Below are positions 1 to 8,023 of a DNA stretch of 64,000 bases, one piece after another. A program made the position numbers and the translations under genes. The DNA lies in assembly GCF_017355885.1 (NCBI RefSeq), contig NZ_JAFEUU010000006.1:186001-250000 (forward strand), read 5' to 3'. Source of the stretch: Sabulicella rubraurantiaca (GTDB lineage Bacteria; Pseudomonadota; Alphaproteobacteria; Acetobacterales; Acetobacteraceae). Position 1 is the first letter of the stretch. Each line of letters begins with the position of its first letter. Under the pieces are notes generated by a model. The model made no database searches, was not told where the DNA came from, and saw only the letters and a program-made list of their open reading frames with translations.

Positions 1-16
1 TCCTGGGAAAGACGCC

Positions 17-988
17 ATGACCATCGGCCGCCGCGCCGCCCTCGCCTTGCCTGCCTTGGCCCTGCCGGGTGTGGCCTCTGCGCAGCCCGCCTGGCCCGAC
101 CGCCCGGTGCGGGTGGTCGTCGGCTTCCCGGGCGGCTCCACCCCGGACATCGCCGCCCGCGCCGTCGCCACCCACCTGCAGACCGTGCTGGGCCAGCCTG
201 TTGTGGTGGACAACCGCGCCGGGGGTGGCGGCACGATCGGCGCCGATGCCGTGGCCAAGGCGCATGACGGCCACACGCTGGGCGTGACCATCGGCGGCCC
301 CGGTTCCATCGCGCGCATCCTCAACCCGCAGCTTTCCTACGACCCGGTCGCCGATCTGCGCCCCGTCTCGCTGCTGGCGCGCATGCCCTTCGTCCTGTCG
401 GTGAACCCCGGCGTGCCGGTGCGCAACGTGGCGGAACTCATCGCCCATGCCCGCGCCAATCCCGGCAAGCTGAACTACGGCTCGGTCGGCGCCGGCTCCA
501 CCGGCCATCTCATCATGGCCGAGTTCGCGGCCCGGCATGGCCTGGAAATGGTCCATGTTCCCTTCCGCTCCGTGCCGCAGAGCGTGATGGAGGTGGTGGC
601 CGGGCGCATCGAGATGACGGCTGCCGCCGCCGGCGCGGTGGTCGGCCAGGCGCGGGGCGGGCAGGTGCGGGCCATCGGCGTTTCCGGCGCGGGGCGCATG
701 GCCCAGCTTCCCGACGTGCCCTCCCTGGCCGAGCAGGGGGAGCCCGCGGGCGACATCTATGCCTGGATCGGCCTCTTCGCCCCGGCCAATACCCCGGAGG
801 AGCGCGTCGCCCGCCTCGCCACGGAGGCGGGACGCGCCATGACCAACGCCGAGACGCGCCGCGTCCTCGAAGCGGCGGGGTTTGAGCCGCTGGGCAGCGA
901 CGCCGCGACGCTGGCGGCGCTGATCCGCGACGAGGTCGCCTTTTGGGGCCCGGTGGTGCGCCGCCTGAACATCCGGCCCGAGAGTTGA
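17..988 (+). CDS. Bug/TctC-family periplasmic solute receptor
   Basis: This 323-residue protein is an extracytoplasmic receptor of the Bug family, the binding-protein class of tripartite tricarboxylate transporters. The N-terminus (residues 1-22) is an export signal with a twin Arg (GRRAALAL) and a hydrophobic core ending ASAQP. The mature part begins with the family's WPDRPVRVVVGFPGGSTPDI segment, followed by VVVDNRAGGGGTIGADAVAKA and a P-x-V-P-S-L-A-E-Q-G region near residue 240, all typical Bug landmarks. A GGGAAAG-like site lies just upstream of the ATG. No TctA or TctB membrane subunits are visible nearby, so the ligand and transporter partner are unknown. Bug receptors without adjacent permeases are common in this bacterial group. 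Confidence 0.93.
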   Translation: MTIGRRAALALPALALPGVASAQPAWPDRPVRVVVGFPGGSTPDIAARAVATHLQTVLGQPVVVDNRAGGGGTIGADAVAKAHDGHTLGVTIGGPGSIARILNPQLSYDPVADLRPVSLLARMPFVLSVNPGVPVRNVAELIAHARANPGKLNYGSVGAGSTGHLIMAEFAARHGLEMVHVPFRSVPQSVMEVVAGRIEMTAAAAGAVVGQARGGQVRAIGVSGAGRMAQLPDVPSLAEQGEPAGDIYAWIGLFAPANTPEERVARLATEAGRAMTNAETRRVLEAAGFEPLGSDAATLAALIRDEVAFWGPVVRRLNIRPES

Positions 989-1020
989 GGGAAACGGCAA
1001 GCGACCCCATCTTGGACCCC

Positions 1021-2436
1021 ATGGCCGAGATGTCCCGCCGCGCCGCGCTGAAAGGCGCGGCCGCCCTGCCCCTGGTTCCGCTGGCCGCCCCGGCCCTGGC
1101 CTCCACCCCCGCCACCGCGGGCGCGCGGCCCGAATCCGATCCGACCGACGCCCCGCGCATCCAGGAGCGCCCGCTCTTCGGCGCCGTCCACTGGACGCTG
1201 CCGAACGGGCTGCGTGTGGTGCTGGCGGAGAACCGCCGCGCCCCCGTCGCCGCGCATTACCTCTACGTCTCCGCCGGCGCGGGCGAGGACCCGCATGGCC
1301 GCTCCGGCCTCGCGCATTTCCTTGAGCACATGATGTTCAAGGGATCGCCCAACATCCCCTCCGGCGCGCTGTCGCGCACTGTCTCGGCCGAGGGCGGGCA
1401 GGACAACGCCTTCACCTCGCGCGACGTCACCGGCTACTTCCAGATCGTGGAGGCGAGCCGCCTGCCGCTGATGATGCGGATGGAAGCCGACCGCCTTGGC
1501 TCCGTGCTCATCCCCGAAGCGGAAGTGGAGCCGGAGCGCGGCGTGATCTTCGAGGAGCGACGCTCCCGCATCTCCGCCAATCCGCGCGCCCGCTTCATGG
1601 AGCGCTTCGACGCCACCATGTGGGGCCCGCAGCATTGGCGCGGCCGCCCGCTGATCGGGTGGGAGGAGGAGATCCGCGCCATCACCCGGCAGGACATGGT
1701 GGACTTCCACGCCGCGCGATACGCGCCGTCCAACTGTGTGCTGGTGGTGGCGGGCGACGTGCGCGAGGCCGATCTGCGCCGCTGGGCCGAGGAGTTCTAC
1801 GGCGCCATCCCGAAGCGCGAGGCGCCGGGGCGCCACCGTGCCGCGCCCCCCGCGCGCTCGCCCGAGGCGCGCCTCGTCGCGCACGACCCGGCAGTGCGTG
1901 AGGCCAGCTTCCTGCGCGCCTTCGCTGCCCCCTCCGTCACTTTCGGCGAGACGCAGATGTCCGACCCGCTGGAAGTGGCCGCGCATGCGCTCGGCAGCGG
2001 CCCCGGCTCGCGCCTCCATGCCGCGCTGGTGGAAACCGGCCTCGCGGTCGGGGCGGGCGCCTCCTATGACGGCGACGTGGTGGGGGCGGGCACGCTGATG
2101 GTGTTTGCCACGCCGCGCCCCGGCGTCTCGCCCGAGCAGATCGAGGTGGTGGTGAACCGCACCCTCGGCACGCTGGTGCAGGAGGGGATCTCCGAGGAGG
2201 AAACGCGGCGCGCCATCCGCCAGCAGACCGCGGGCGCCCTGCTGGCCCTGGATGGGCTGGGGGCGGCACCGCGCATGCTGGGCGGCTCCCTTGCCATCGG
2301 CCTGCCGATCGAGGCGGTGGAGTTCTGGCCGCAGCGCATCGCCGCCGTGACGCCCGAGGGGGCGACGCAGGCCATCCGGCGCGTCCTGGCCGACAACCCG
2401 GTCTCCACCGCCGCCTGGCTTATGCCTTCGGCATGA
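1021..2436 (+). CDS. M16 zinc peptidase, catalytic subunit (pitrilysin family)
   Basis: A 471-residue M16B-type metallopeptidase. The inverted zinc motif HFLEH is at residues 99-103 within GLAHFLEHMMFKG, followed by the downstream Glu region, so this is the active member of the pair. The frame is open upstream to 943, but ATG 1021 (MAEMSRRAALKG) is preferred because it starts an export signal. The segment SRRAALK followed by a hydrophobic stretch ending APALA resembles a Tat signal. It is followed after 151 bases by a second M16 gene that lacks the zinc site. This is the usual arrangement for bacterial heterodimeric M16 peptidases, which degrade small peptides or linkers in the periplasm. The substrate cannot be told from sequence. 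Confidence 0.93.
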   Translation: MAEMSRRAALKGAAALPLVPLAAPALASTPATAGARPESDPTDAPRIQERPLFGAVHWTLPNGLRVVLAENRRAPVAAHYLYVSAGAGEDPHGRSGLAHFLEHMMFKGSPNIPSGALSRTVSAEGGQDNAFTSRDVTGYFQIVEASRLPLMMRMEADRLGSVLIPEAEVEPERGVIFEERRSRISANPRARFMERFDATMWGPQHWRGRPLIGWEEEIRAITRQDMVDFHAARYAPSNCVLVVAGDVREADLRRWAEEFYGAIPKREAPGRHRAAPPARSPEARLVAHDPAVREASFLRAFAAPSVTFGETQMSDPLEVAAHALGSGPGSRLHAALVETGLAVGAGASYDGDVVGAGTLMVFATPRPGVSPEQIEVVVNRTLGTLVQEGISEEETRRAIRQQTAGALLALDGLGAAPRMLGGSLAIGLPIEAVEFWPQRIAAVTPEGATQAIRRVLADNPVSTAAWLMPSA

Positions 2437-2453
2437 TTTTTGTGTCCTCAGAC

Positions 2454-2488
2454 GCCGGGCGCGCGCTCCGCGCGCTTGGCTTTCGCGC
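2454..2488 (+). repeat. 35-base intergenic repeat, copy 1
   Basis: This segment aligns without gaps to 13083-13117 at 30 of 35 positions. The shared core is GCCGGGCGCG..CTCCG..CGCTTGGCTT.CGCGC, and the differences fall at two dinucleotides and one single base. Copy 1 can form a perfect 7-bp stem (GCGCGCG / CGCGCGC) around CTC; copy 2 cannot. Both copies lie between genes. Confidence 0.6.
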
Positions 2489-2530
2489 CTCAGCCATGTC
2501 GTGCGGAGCGGAAAGGTTCCGAGCCGCGCG

Positions 2531-2549
2531 CCGGCCGCCTTGCGGCCGG
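2531..2549 (+). repeat. GC-rich perfect hairpin between the two M16 genes
   Basis: CCGGCCGC and GCGGCCGG form a perfect 8-bp stem around a CTT triloop, about 40 bases before the GTG start of the second M16 gene. It has no T-run, so it is not a classical terminator. It could stabilise or attenuate the M16 message. The 35-base repeat at 2454-2488 lies just upstream of it. Confidence 0.5.
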
Positions 2550-2587
2550 ATCGTCCTGCACGGGCGTCAATTTCCGGAGTTCCCCGC

Positions 2588-3865
2588 GTGAGCGACACCC
2601 TCTTCGGCGTCTCCCTGCCGCCGCGCCGCGGCTTTTCCGTGCCCATCCAGGTGCTGGAGGAGGGCGGCGTCACCGCCTGGCTGGTGGAGGAGCGCTCCCT
2701 GCCCGTCGTCTCCGTCGCCTGGGCCTGGGCCGGCGGCGCCGCGCGCGACCCTGAGGGGCGCGAGGGGCTGCACGGCATGGCCGCCGCCCTGCTGACCGAG
2801 GGCGCGGGCGATCTGAGCAACATCGCCTTCGCCGATGCGGCGCGCGATGCGGGGATCGGGCTGGGCTTCTCCGGCGGGCGGGATTCCTTCGAGGGGTCGT
2901 TCCGCACCCTGTCCCCCGCCCTGCCCGAGGCGCTGCGCCTCGCGCGCCTCGCCATGACGGCGCCGCGCCTGGACGAATCCGCCTTGGCCCGGGTGCGCGC
3001 CCGCGCCGTGCTCAGTGCGCGGCAGGCGCTGGAGACCCCGGCCGGCCTCGCGCGGCGCGAGTTCTGGCAATCTGCCTATCCTGGCCACCCCGCTGGCCGC
3101 CAGCCCACGCCCGAATCGCTTTCCGCGGTGACGCGGGAGGAGGTGCGCGCGGCGCTGGACGCGCAGATGCGGCGCCGCGGCATTCTGCTGACGGCAGCGG
3201 GCGATATCGGCCCGGATGGGCTGCGCGACCTCATCCGCGCCCTCTTCGCGCCGCTGCCGCAGGGCGCGCCCGAACCTGTCCCGCCTCTGCCCGCCCCGGA
3301 GCGCTTCGGCATCAAGCGGGTGGAGAAGGCGGCGCCGCAATCCACCTTGTTCTTCGGCCAGGACGCGCTGCTGCCCACCGATCCGGACTGGGAAGCCTTC
3401 CAGGTCGCGCTGCGCATCCTGGCGGGGGGCGGCTTCACCTCGCGTCTCACCCGCACGATCCGCGAGGAGCGCGGCCTGACCTACGGCATCGGCGCCGGGC
3501 TGGACCTGCTCTTTGGCCGCGCCGTCGTGGTCGGACAGGTGCAGACGGACAATGCCACGGTCGGCGAGGTCTGGCGTCTATTGCGCGAGGGCTGGGCGGC
3601 GATGGCGGCCGAAGGCCCGACGGAGGAGGAGGTGCGCGACGCCGTCGCCTTCCTGTCCGGCTCGCTGCCGCTTCAGTTCACCGATACGCGACGCACCGCC
3701 TCGCTCCTGCTCGGGCTGCGGCAGGCGGGGCGCGACCCGGCCTGGCTCGAGGGCCGTCCCGCCCGCCTCGCCGCGCTGACGCGCGACGACGTGGCGCGCG
3801 CCGCGAAGCGCCTCGATCCCGGCGCGCTGTCCCTCGCGGTGGCGGGCGAGCCCCAAGGGTTGTAA
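2588..3865 (+). CDS. M16 peptidase-like partner subunit, zinc site lost
   Basis: A 425-residue M16-fold protein in which the zinc motif has degenerated: GLHGMAAALLTEG replaces GLAHFLEHMMFKG. It keeps the C-terminal substrate-binding Arg/Tyr pair in SRLTRTIREERGLTYGIGAG (around residues 285-305), as expected for the non-catalytic subunit of a heterodimeric M16B enzyme. GTG 2588 is chosen because GGAG lies about 9 bases upstream; the open frame reaches 2501 but adds only Arg/Pro-rich sequence. Neither start gives a recognisable signal peptide, although the catalytic partner upstream has one (see findings). The gene probably shares the transcript of the upstream subunit. Confidence 0.9.
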   Translation: MSDTLFGVSLPPRRGFSVPIQVLEEGGVTAWLVEERSLPVVSVAWAWAGGAARDPEGREGLHGMAAALLTEGAGDLSNIAFADAARDAGIGLGFSGGRDSFEGSFRTLSPALPEALRLARLAMTAPRLDESALARVRARAVLSARQALETPAGLARREFWQSAYPGHPAGRQPTPESLSAVTREEVRAALDAQMRRRGILLTAAGDIGPDGLRDLIRALFAPLPQGAPEPVPPLPAPERFGIKRVEKAAPQSTLFFGQDALLPTDPDWEAFQVALRILAGGGFTSRLTRTIREERGLTYGIGAGLDLLFGRAVVVGQVQTDNATVGEVWRLLREGWAAMAAEGPTEEEVRDAVAFLSGSLPLQFTDTRRTASLLLGLRQAGRDPAWLEGRPARLAALTRDDVARAAKRLDPGALSLAVAGEPQGL

Positions 3866-3896
3866 CACTTTCCCTCTCATCGGAATCGGAACGGGA

Positions 3897-5516
3897 ATGG
3901 ACGACGTGCTGGAAGACGCCTGGGCTCGTGTGGAGGAATTTGGCCGTCGCCCTGGTGCCTCCGCCATCCGGCCGCTTTTCGCCGCCGATCCGAAGCGCTT
4001 CGATCGCTACAGCCACCGTGGGGCCGGCCTCCTGCTCGACATGAGCAAGACCGCCATCTCCGACGAGGTGCGCGAGGCGCTCTTCGCCCTCGCCCGCGCG
4101 GCGCGGGTGGAGCAGGGGCGCGACGCCATGGCGAATGGCGAGACGGTGAACAACACCGAGCGCCGCGCAGCCCTCCATATGGCGCTGCGCGGCGACCTGC
4201 CGGGCGCGGGCGCGGCGGCGCACGAGGACGCGCTGCGCACCCTGGCCTATATGCGCGCCTTCACCGAGAGCGTGCATCGCGGCGAGGTGCGCGGCGCCAC
4301 CAACCAGCGCTTCGACACGGTGCTGAGCATCGGCATCGGCGGCTCCGACCTCGGCCCCGTCATGGTGACGCGCGCCCTGTGGCGCGCGGGCGACCCGATG
4401 CGTCCGGTGCATCTGGGAAATGTGGACGGGCATGGCTGGGAAACCGTCCTGCCCATGCTGGACCCGCGCCGCACCCTGGTGCTGGTCGGCTCCAAGACCT
4501 TCACCACCGCCGAGACCATGGCGAATGCGCGCCTCGTCCGCTCCTGGATGGAGGCGAGCGTGGGGCGCAACGGGGCGTCGGCGCATTTCGCCGCGCTCTC
4601 CACCAACCTCGCCGCCTGTGAGGCCTTCGGCATTGCCGCCGACCGCGTCTTCCCCTTCCGCGACTGGGTCGGGGGGCGCTTCTCGCTCTGGTCGGCCATG
4701 GGGCTCTCCCTCGCCCTCTGCCTCGGCTGGGAGCGCTATGAGGCGCTGCTGGACGGCGCGCGCGAGATGGACCAACACTTCCTCCAGGCGCCGCTGGAGC
4801 AGAACCTGCCCATCCTGCTGGCGCTGGTGGAGGCGTGGCACGTGGGTGGGCTCGGCATCCATCGGCGCGCCGTGCTGCCCTATGACGAGCGGCTGCGCCG
4901 CCTGCCCGCGCATCTCCAGCAGCTCGAGATGGAAAGCCTCGGCAAGTCGGTGCGCCGCGACGGATCGCCGACCCCCTGGGCCACCGGCCCCGTCGTGTTT
5001 GGCGAGCCGGGCACTTCGGCGCAGCATTCCTTCATGCAGCTGGTGCACCAGGGGCCGAACCCGGTGCCGGTGGATTTCATCCTCGTCGCCCAATCCGACC
5101 ACCGGCACGACGAGAACCACCGCATCCTGCTCGCCAACGGCCTCGCCCAGGCGGCGGCGCTGATGGTGGGCCGGGATGCCGAGGCGGTGAGGGCCGAGAT
5201 GCGCGAGGCCGGCACGGATGAGGACACCATCGCGCGCCTCGTCCCGCACCGCGTCTCGCCGGGCGACCGGCCCTCCATTACGCTCGTGCTGCCGCGCCTC
5301 GACCCGCAGGCCCTCGGCTCGCTCATCGCCCTCTACGAGCACAAGGTCTTTGTGCTGGGCTGCCTGTGGGACGTGAACCCCTTCGACCAATGGGGGGTGG
5401 AGCTGGGCAAGGTCCTCGCCACGCCCATCCTCCGCGAACTGACGGATGGGAGGAGGGTCCCGCATGACAGCTCGACGAGCGGGCTGCTGGCGGAAATCCA
5501 GAGATTACAGAGATGA
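3897..5516 (+). CDS. pgi: Glucose-6-phosphate isomerase
   Basis: Glucose-6-phosphate isomerase interconverts glucose 6-phosphate and fructose 6-phosphate in the cytoplasm. The 539-residue length is normal. Visible landmarks are GIGGSDLGP (about residues 145-153), the active-site region QHSFMQLVHQG (about 375-385) and the C-terminal signature NPFDQWGVELGK (about 494-505). It starts 31 bases after the M16 partner gene and is followed by a perfect hairpin directly after the stop. Fructose 6-phosphate also feeds the pentose phosphate route to sedoheptulose 7-phosphate, the precursor used by the heptose operon downstream. That link is metabolic inference. Confidence 0.97.
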   Translation: MDDVLEDAWARVEEFGRRPGASAIRPLFAADPKRFDRYSHRGAGLLLDMSKTAISDEVREALFALARAARVEQGRDAMANGETVNNTERRAALHMALRGDLPGAGAAAHEDALRTLAYMRAFTESVHRGEVRGATNQRFDTVLSIGIGGSDLGPVMVTRALWRAGDPMRPVHLGNVDGHGWETVLPMLDPRRTLVLVGSKTFTTAETMANARLVRSWMEASVGRNGASAHFAALSTNLAACEAFGIAADRVFPFRDWVGGRFSLWSAMGLSLALCLGWERYEALLDGAREMDQHFLQAPLEQNLPILLALVEAWHVGGLGIHRRAVLPYDERLRRLPAHLQQLEMESLGKSVRRDGSPTPWATGPVVFGEPGTSAQHSFMQLVHQGPNPVPVDFILVAQSDHRHDENHRILLANGLAQAAALMVGRDAEAVRAEMREAGTDEDTIARLVPHRVSPGDRPSITLVLPRLDPQALGSLIALYEHKVFVLGCLWDVNPFDQWGVELGKVLATPILRELTDGRRVPHDSSTSGLLAEIQRLQR

Positions 5517-5539
5517 CAGGCGCAATATTTTTGCGCCTG
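5517..5539 (+). terminator. Hairpin directly after the pgi stop codon
   Basis: CAGGCGCAA and TTGCGCCTG form a perfect 9-bp stem around a 5-base AT loop, starting at the base after the TGA of pgi. It is followed by GAAAATCG rather than a T-run. It may therefore be a transcript 3' end stabiliser or a weak terminator rather than a canonical intrinsic terminator. Confidence 0.55.
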
Positions 5540-5595
5540 GAAAATCGCCTTCTGCCATAAAAAAAGCTTTCAGGCATTTATGAGAAACGTATAGC

Positions 5596-5635
5596 TTCCC
5601 TCAGAGGGAATGCGCTGGCGTTCATCCTGAGGGAA
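5596..5635 (+). promoter_or_regulatory. Long leader hairpin before the heptose kinase gene
   Basis: TTCCCTCAG (5596-5604) and CTGAGGGAA (5627-5635) are perfect 9-base complements. Inside them GAATGC pairs with GCGTTC (one G-U), giving a second stem around GCTG. The only GAGGG that could serve as a ribosome-binding site for ATG 5647 lies in the 3' arm, so translation from that start could be structure-controlled. If translation instead starts at ATG 5692, the hairpin lies 57 bases upstream. Confidence 0.55.
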
Positions 5636-5646
5636 AAGCAGGGTAC

Positions 5647-6717
5647 ATGTCTCACTTCCAGTTGTTGCAGAGGGCTGTGAACGTGACGGGCATGGTGAGG
5701 GCACGCGCCCCCTTGCGCCTCGGCCTCGCGGGCGGTGGGACGGATGTGTCCCCCTATGCCGACATCCATGGCGGGGCCGTGATGAACGTCACGATCGACC
5801 GCTACATCTACGTCAGCCTATCGCCCCTGCAGGGGCAGATGCTGGAGCTGGAAAGCCAGGATCTAGAGATCGCGGTCGAGATGCCGGTCGCCGCGCGCCT
5901 GCCCTTCGACGGAAGGCTCGACCTGCACAAGGCCGTCTACAACCGCGTGGTGCAGGATTTCCTGGGTGGCCGGCGGGCGCCGGCCCTGCGGATCAGCACC
6001 TTCTCCGAGGCGCCGGCCGGCTCGGGCCTCGGCTCCTCCTCCACCCTCGTGGTGGCGCTGCTGCAGGCCATGACGGAGTTCTTCAACCTGCCGCTGAGCG
6101 AATACGACTTGGCGCAGCTCGCCTTCTCCATCGAACGGGAGGATGTGGGCCTTGCCGGTGGGCGGCAGGACCAGTACGCGGCGGCCTTCGGCGGCTTCAA
6201 CTTCATGGAGTTCCACGCCGACAACGCGGTGGTGGTGAACCCCCTGCGCATCAAGTCGGCCGTCATCGCCGAACTGGAGGCGCAGACCATCCTCTGCTTC
6301 ACCGGGGTGAGTCGCGAGAGCGCCACCATCATCGCCGAGCAGTCGCGCAACGTGTCCCAGGGCGCGGGCCGGTCCGTGGAAGCTATGCATGAGCTGAAGG
6401 CCAGCGCGATCGCGATGAAGAAGGCGCTGCTGAAGGAGGATCTGCCGACCGTCGCGCAGATGCTGAATTCGGGCTGGGCGTCCAAGCGCGAGATGGCGTC
6501 CGGCATCAGCAACGACAGCATCGAGAGGGCGATGGAAGTGGCCACTGCCGCGGGGGCGATCGCAGGCAAGGTGTCGGGCGCGGGGGGCGGCGGGTTCATC
6601 ATGTTCCTGGCCCCGCTGGAGAAGCGGGCCTCCGTGCTGCGCGCCCTCCAGAACAATGGCTTCCAGACGGAAACCGTACGCTTCACGAGCGAGGGCGCTA
6701 CTTCGTGGTGGGCCTAG
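5647..6717 (+). CDS. hddA: GHMP sugar kinase, probable D-glycero-D-manno-heptose 7-phosphate kinase
   Basis: A GHMP-superfamily kinase of up to 356 residues. The N-terminal motif RAPLRLGLAGGGTDVSPYA, the ATP-binding PAGSGLGSSST loop (about residues 123-133) and the C-terminal KVSGAGGGGFIMF loop (about 308-320) match the heptose 7-phosphate kinase/HddA group rather than galactokinase. The next genes are a GmhA isomerase and a sugar nucleotidyltransferase, which supports a GDP-D-glycero-D-manno-heptose role. The start is uncertain: ATG 5647 is the longest, but ATG 5692 (MVRARAPLRL) matches the usual family N-terminus. The 3' end overlaps the isomerase by 13 bases. Confidence 0.8.
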   Translation: MSHFQLLQRAVNVTGMVRARAPLRLGLAGGGTDVSPYADIHGGAVMNVTIDRYIYVSLSPLQGQMLELESQDLEIAVEMPVAARLPFDGRLDLHKAVYNRVVQDFLGGRRAPALRISTFSEAPAGSGLGSSSTLVVALLQAMTEFFNLPLSEYDLAQLAFSIEREDVGLAGGRQDQYAAAFGGFNFMEFHADNAVVVNPLRIKSAVIAELEAQTILCFTGVSRESATIIAEQSRNVSQGAGRSVEAMHELKASAIAMKKALLKEDLPTVAQMLNSGWASKREMASGISNDSIERAMEVATAAGAIAGKVSGAGGGGFIMFLAPLEKRASVLRALQNNGFQTETVRFTSEGATSWWA

Positions 6718-7307
6718 ACTCGGTTCGGAACGCCATCGGGGACACGCGACGCCTCCTGGAAGCGATGGAGGCGGACGAAGCCCTGTGCGCCGCCACCGCG
6801 CGCGCGGCTTCGCTGGTCGTGACCTCGCTGCGCGCCGGGGGCAAGCTGCTGATCTGCGGCAATGGCGGCTCGGCGGCCGATGCCCAGCACTGGGCCGGGG
6901 AGCTGGTGTCGCGCTTCCACTACGACCGGCCCGGCCTCGCCGCCATCGCCCTCACCACCGACAGCTCCATCCTCACCGCGATCGGCAACGACTACGGCTA
7001 TGAGCGCCTCTTCGCCCGTCAGGTGGAGGCGCTCGGCCGTGCGGGGGATGTGCTCTTCGCCATCACCACCTCCGGCCGCTCGCCCAACGTGCTGCGCGCG
7101 GTGGAGGCGGCGCGCGCGGCGGGGTTGGTGACGGTGGGCTTCACCGGCAACGGGGCTGGCGCGGCCGAGATCGCCTCACGCTGCGACCTGTGCCTCCAGG
7201 TGCCGTCCCCCCTCACGCCGCGCATCCAGGAAGGCCACGAGGTTCTGGGCCACGCGATCTGCGCCCTGGTCGAGGCCGAGATCTTCCCGCGCGAAGCGCA
7301 GTCATGA
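6705..7307 (+). CDS. gmhA: Sedoheptulose 7-phosphate isomerase (SIS domain)
   Basis: A 200-residue SIS-domain isomerase that makes heptose 7-phosphate from sedoheptulose 7-phosphate, the first step of heptose nucleotide synthesis. GNGGSAADAQHWAGELVSRF (about residues 52-71), ITTSGRSPNVLRA (about 120-132) and the metal-region pattern IQEGHEVLGHAIC near the C-terminus are all GmhA landmarks. GTG 6705 is used as start and overlaps the kinase; GTG 6708 is an equally possible neighbour. The gene ends in an ATGA overlap with the nucleotidyltransferase, implying translational coupling. Confidence 0.9.
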   Translation: MVGLDSVRNAIGDTRRLLEAMEADEALCAATARAASLVVTSLRAGGKLLICGNGGSAADAQHWAGELVSRFHYDRPGLAAIALTTDSSILTAIGNDYGYERLFARQVEALGRAGDVLFAITTSGRSPNVLRAVEAARAAGLVTVGFTGNGAGAAEIASRCDLCLQVPSPLTPRIQEGHEVLGHAICALVEAEIFPREAQS

Positions 7308-8023
7308 TCCCAGCAGAAGCGGTGGTGCTTGCCGGCGGCCTCGGCACGCGGCTGCGCCCGGTGGTGAGCGACGTTCCCAAGCCACTCGCGCCCGTGGCGG
7401 GGCGCCCCTTCCTGTTCTGGCTGCTGGAAGCGTTGGCGCGGCAGGGCATCGCCCGCGTCGTGCTGGCCAATGGCTACATGGGCGACCGGATCGAGCAGGA
7501 TGTGGGCCCACGCTTCGCGGGCATGAATATCCTCCATGTGCGGGAGGAAGTGCCGCTGGGCACGGGCGGGGCGCTCTGGGCCGCGCTGGGCCAGTGCCGG
7601 GAGGACAGGGTCTTCGCCCTAAATGGCGACACCTGGCTCGGCGTCTCGCTGGCCGCCATGGCCGAGGAGGCGCCATCGGCCGACCTCGTGCTGGCCGTGC
7701 GCCGGGTCGAGGATCGCAGCCGGTTCGGCAGCATGCGCCTCGACGGCAACCGCGTGCTCGGCCTTGCGGAGAAGGGCGCCTCCGGCGAAGGCCTGGTGAA
7801 CGGGGGCGTCTATCTCCTCCGCCGCGACCTGCCGGAGCGTCGCCCGATGCCGGAGGTCTTCAACCTGGAAACCGGCGTCCTGGCCGAGCCCGGACCACTG
7901 GATGTGCGGGCCCACGTCACGCAGGCGCCTTTCCTTGACATCGGCACGCCGGAGGATCATCGGGCGGCCCAGACCCTCATTCCCGCCTGGGCTGCCGGCC
8001 CGGTCCCGCGCGAGACCGCATGA
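7304..8023 (+). CDS. hddC: Sugar-phosphate nucleotidyltransferase, probably heptose 1-phosphate guanylyltransferase
   Basis: A 239-residue nucleotidyltransferase. The N-terminal signature LAGGLGTRLRPVVSDVPKPL (about residues 9-28) binds the nucleotide, and FALNGDTW near residue 104 carries the metal-binding Asp. Position after a heptose kinase and GmhA suggests it activates D-glycero-D-manno-heptose 1-phosphate, most likely with GTP. The nucleotide cannot be proven from motifs. A heptose bisphosphate phosphatase (GmhB), needed between kinase and transferase, is not seen in this window. ATG 7304 is chosen for the ATGA overlap with gmhA; the longer open frame reads through gmhA and is spurious. 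Confidence 0.82.
   Translation: MIPAEAVVLAGGLGTRLRPVVSDVPKPLAPVAGRPFLFWLLEALARQGIARVVLANGYMGDRIEQDVGPRFAGMNILHVREEVPLGTGGALWAALGQCREDRVFALNGDTWLGVSLAAMAEEAPSADLVLAVRRVEDRSRFGSMRLDGNRVLGLAEKGASGEGLVNGGVYLLRRDLPERRPMPEVFNLETGVLAEPGPLDVRAHVTQAPFLDIGTPEDHRAAQTLIPAWAAGPVPRETA

Noticed and set aside
757-2955. A 732-codon minus-strand frame across the Bug and M16 genes
   Set aside because: It is antisense to two well-identified genes, with low-complexity Arg/Gly/Ala composition.
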